A stretch of 22,314 nucleotides of DNA, taken from contig JBJXGE010000081.1 of NCBI GenBank assembly GCA_046154185.1, forward strand, positions 1-22,314, written 5' to 3'. The position numbers and the translations under genes were made by a program. Below are positions 21,659-22,314 of the stretch, piece by piece (within the stretch, counting starts at the first letter, position 1; each line of letters begins with the position of its first letter). The DNA is from JBJXGE01 sp046154185 (GTDB taxonomy: Bacteria > Planctomycetota > UBA8108 > UBA1146 > JAJFFE01). Below the pieces are notes generated by a model that worked only from the letters and a program-made list of their open reading frames with translations, was not told where the DNA came from and searched no databases.

Positions 21659-22314
21659 ATGAAGAAACTGCTGGTAGCTGTCGGCGTGCTGGTCATGGCC
21701 GCGTTGGGTTGGTTCGCCCTAAGCTCCAGACAGACTGACTCAACCGTGATTGAGCAGGAACCGATTGTTAACAAAATTGGCGACGATGTGACCGAACCAT
21801 CTGTCGAACATCCGATCTCGGACGCGGCGCCTTCGCGGCCGCATGCGGATTCTGATCAAGCACTTCGACCAGTTAGCCTTGTGGATGCGTTAACAGATGA
21901 GCTGCGCGCGGCCCTTGCAGACTCGAAGCTGCAATCTGTGAATGACACAAAAACAGCATTTCTTCGGGGCATCTTCATGAGGTTTCCGCCTTCGGAGAGC
22001 CTGAAGGCGGTTCTGGACCTCCTCGGAATGGAGGATCGATCCAAAGACTCTGCAACACTCGCTTTAAATGTAGCGGCGACGATGGATGGTGTGTTAAAAC
22101 GCAACCCTGAGTTGTATGCCTACGCTTTGGGCAGATTCAGTGATGATTCATCACTGAACGTTCAGCAGTGCCTTGCGTCGGCGCTGCGGGGCGGAGTCAT
22201 CAGTGGTAATGTTCCGGAATTCCACATTGCCTTTTTGTCGGCATATTTGACGACCGACGATGACTTTTTCCGAAAGTACCTGGTTGTGAATGCTGGTGGG
22301 ATAGGCGATACGCT
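21659..22314 (+). CDS. Membrane-anchored or exported protein, cut by window end
   Basis: ATG 21659 has GAGG close upstream and opens a frame that is uninterrupted to the window edge (218 codons). The start MKKLLVAVGVLVMAALGWFA is a signal peptide or N-terminal anchor. A Ser/Pro/Asp-rich linker follows, then a helical region of alternating leucines (SLVDALTDELRAALADSK; SLKAVLDLLGMEDRSK; LAVAA-like repeats), somewhat like HEAT-type helical repeats. No family was recognised. It forms a two-gene unit with the cysteine-rich protein. Codon use is AT-richer than in the genes left of 20900. Confidence 0.75.
   Translation, partial: MKKLLVAVGVLVMAALGWFALSSRQTDSTVIEQEPIVNKIGDDVTEPSVEHPISDAAPSRPHADSDQALRPVSLVDALTDELRAALADSKLQSVNDTKTAFLRGIFMRFPPSESLKAVLDLLGMEDRSKDSATLALNVAATMDGVLKRNPELYAYALGRFSDDSSLNVQQCLASALRGGVISGNVPEFHIAFLSAYLTTDDDFFRKYLVVNAGGIGDT

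Noticed and set aside
1..22314. CRISPR array, defence island, biosynthetic cluster or integrated phage
   Set aside because: No regularly spaced repeats, no Cas, restriction, abortive-infection, phage structural or large synthase genes are visible on either strand.

Overview
The window is a gene-dense piece of a high-GC bacterial chromosome, about 60-70% GC over most of its length and nearer 50% at the right end. The gene content fits a member of the Planctomycetota or a close PVC/Acidobacteriota-type relative. The main pointers are a planctomycete-type c-type cytochrome domain followed by leucine-rich repeats, a Tat-exported NHL propeller, a redoxin paired with a cytochrome/copper-monooxygenase-like/TPR lipoprotein, and membrane proteins with GspG- or PilX-like segments. 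This assignment is inference; no rRNA or other phylogenetic marker is present.

Left part (1-5577): a possible gene start running off the left edge (minus); a membrane-anchored protein with a pseudopilin-like C-terminus (minus); a polytopic membrane protein (plus); then three minus-strand genes read in the order histone-deacetylase-like amidohydrolase, Tat-exported NHL propeller, cytochrome-c/LRR protein. The last two are 5 bp apart and are probably co-transcribed. The cytochrome protein ends in a duplicated cysteine module.

Middle part (5983-14160): two adjacent small genes encode IS3-OrfA-like helix-turn-helix/coiled-coil proteins with no transposase catalytic partner. They are followed by a possible small ORF and a PilX-like minor pilin gene. 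A minus-strand pair follows: a redoxin lipoprotein, and a large lipoprotein that joins a cytochrome c site, a copper type II monooxygenase-like region and TPRs. Next come a histidine phosphatase and GNAT acetyltransferase pair, a protein with two winged-helix-like modules, and a frameshifted remnant of a DDE transposase.

Right part (14251-22314): an FMN-binding pyridoxamine-phosphate-oxidase-like protein; an AraC/GyrI-like regulator divergent from a VOC protein that carries a lipoprotein signal; a small PH-like membrane protein; a 665-bp stretch without a convincing gene but with two hairpins; the third OrfA-like gene; a cytochrome-c'-like lipoprotein; a predicted HExxH metallopeptidase resembling M91 effectors; a RAYT-type HUH transposase with a hairpin just downstream; and finally a lower-GC pair encoding a cysteine-rich secreted protein and a membrane-anchored or exported protein cut by the window end.

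The strongest candidate for something undescribed is the three-member family of solitary OrfA-like proteins. Protein sequence is conserved at both ends in all three, while synonymous codons and linkers have diverged. This points to maintained function rather than fresh IS debris. Three unrelated c-type heme sites in one window point to an active periplasmic redox lifestyle.
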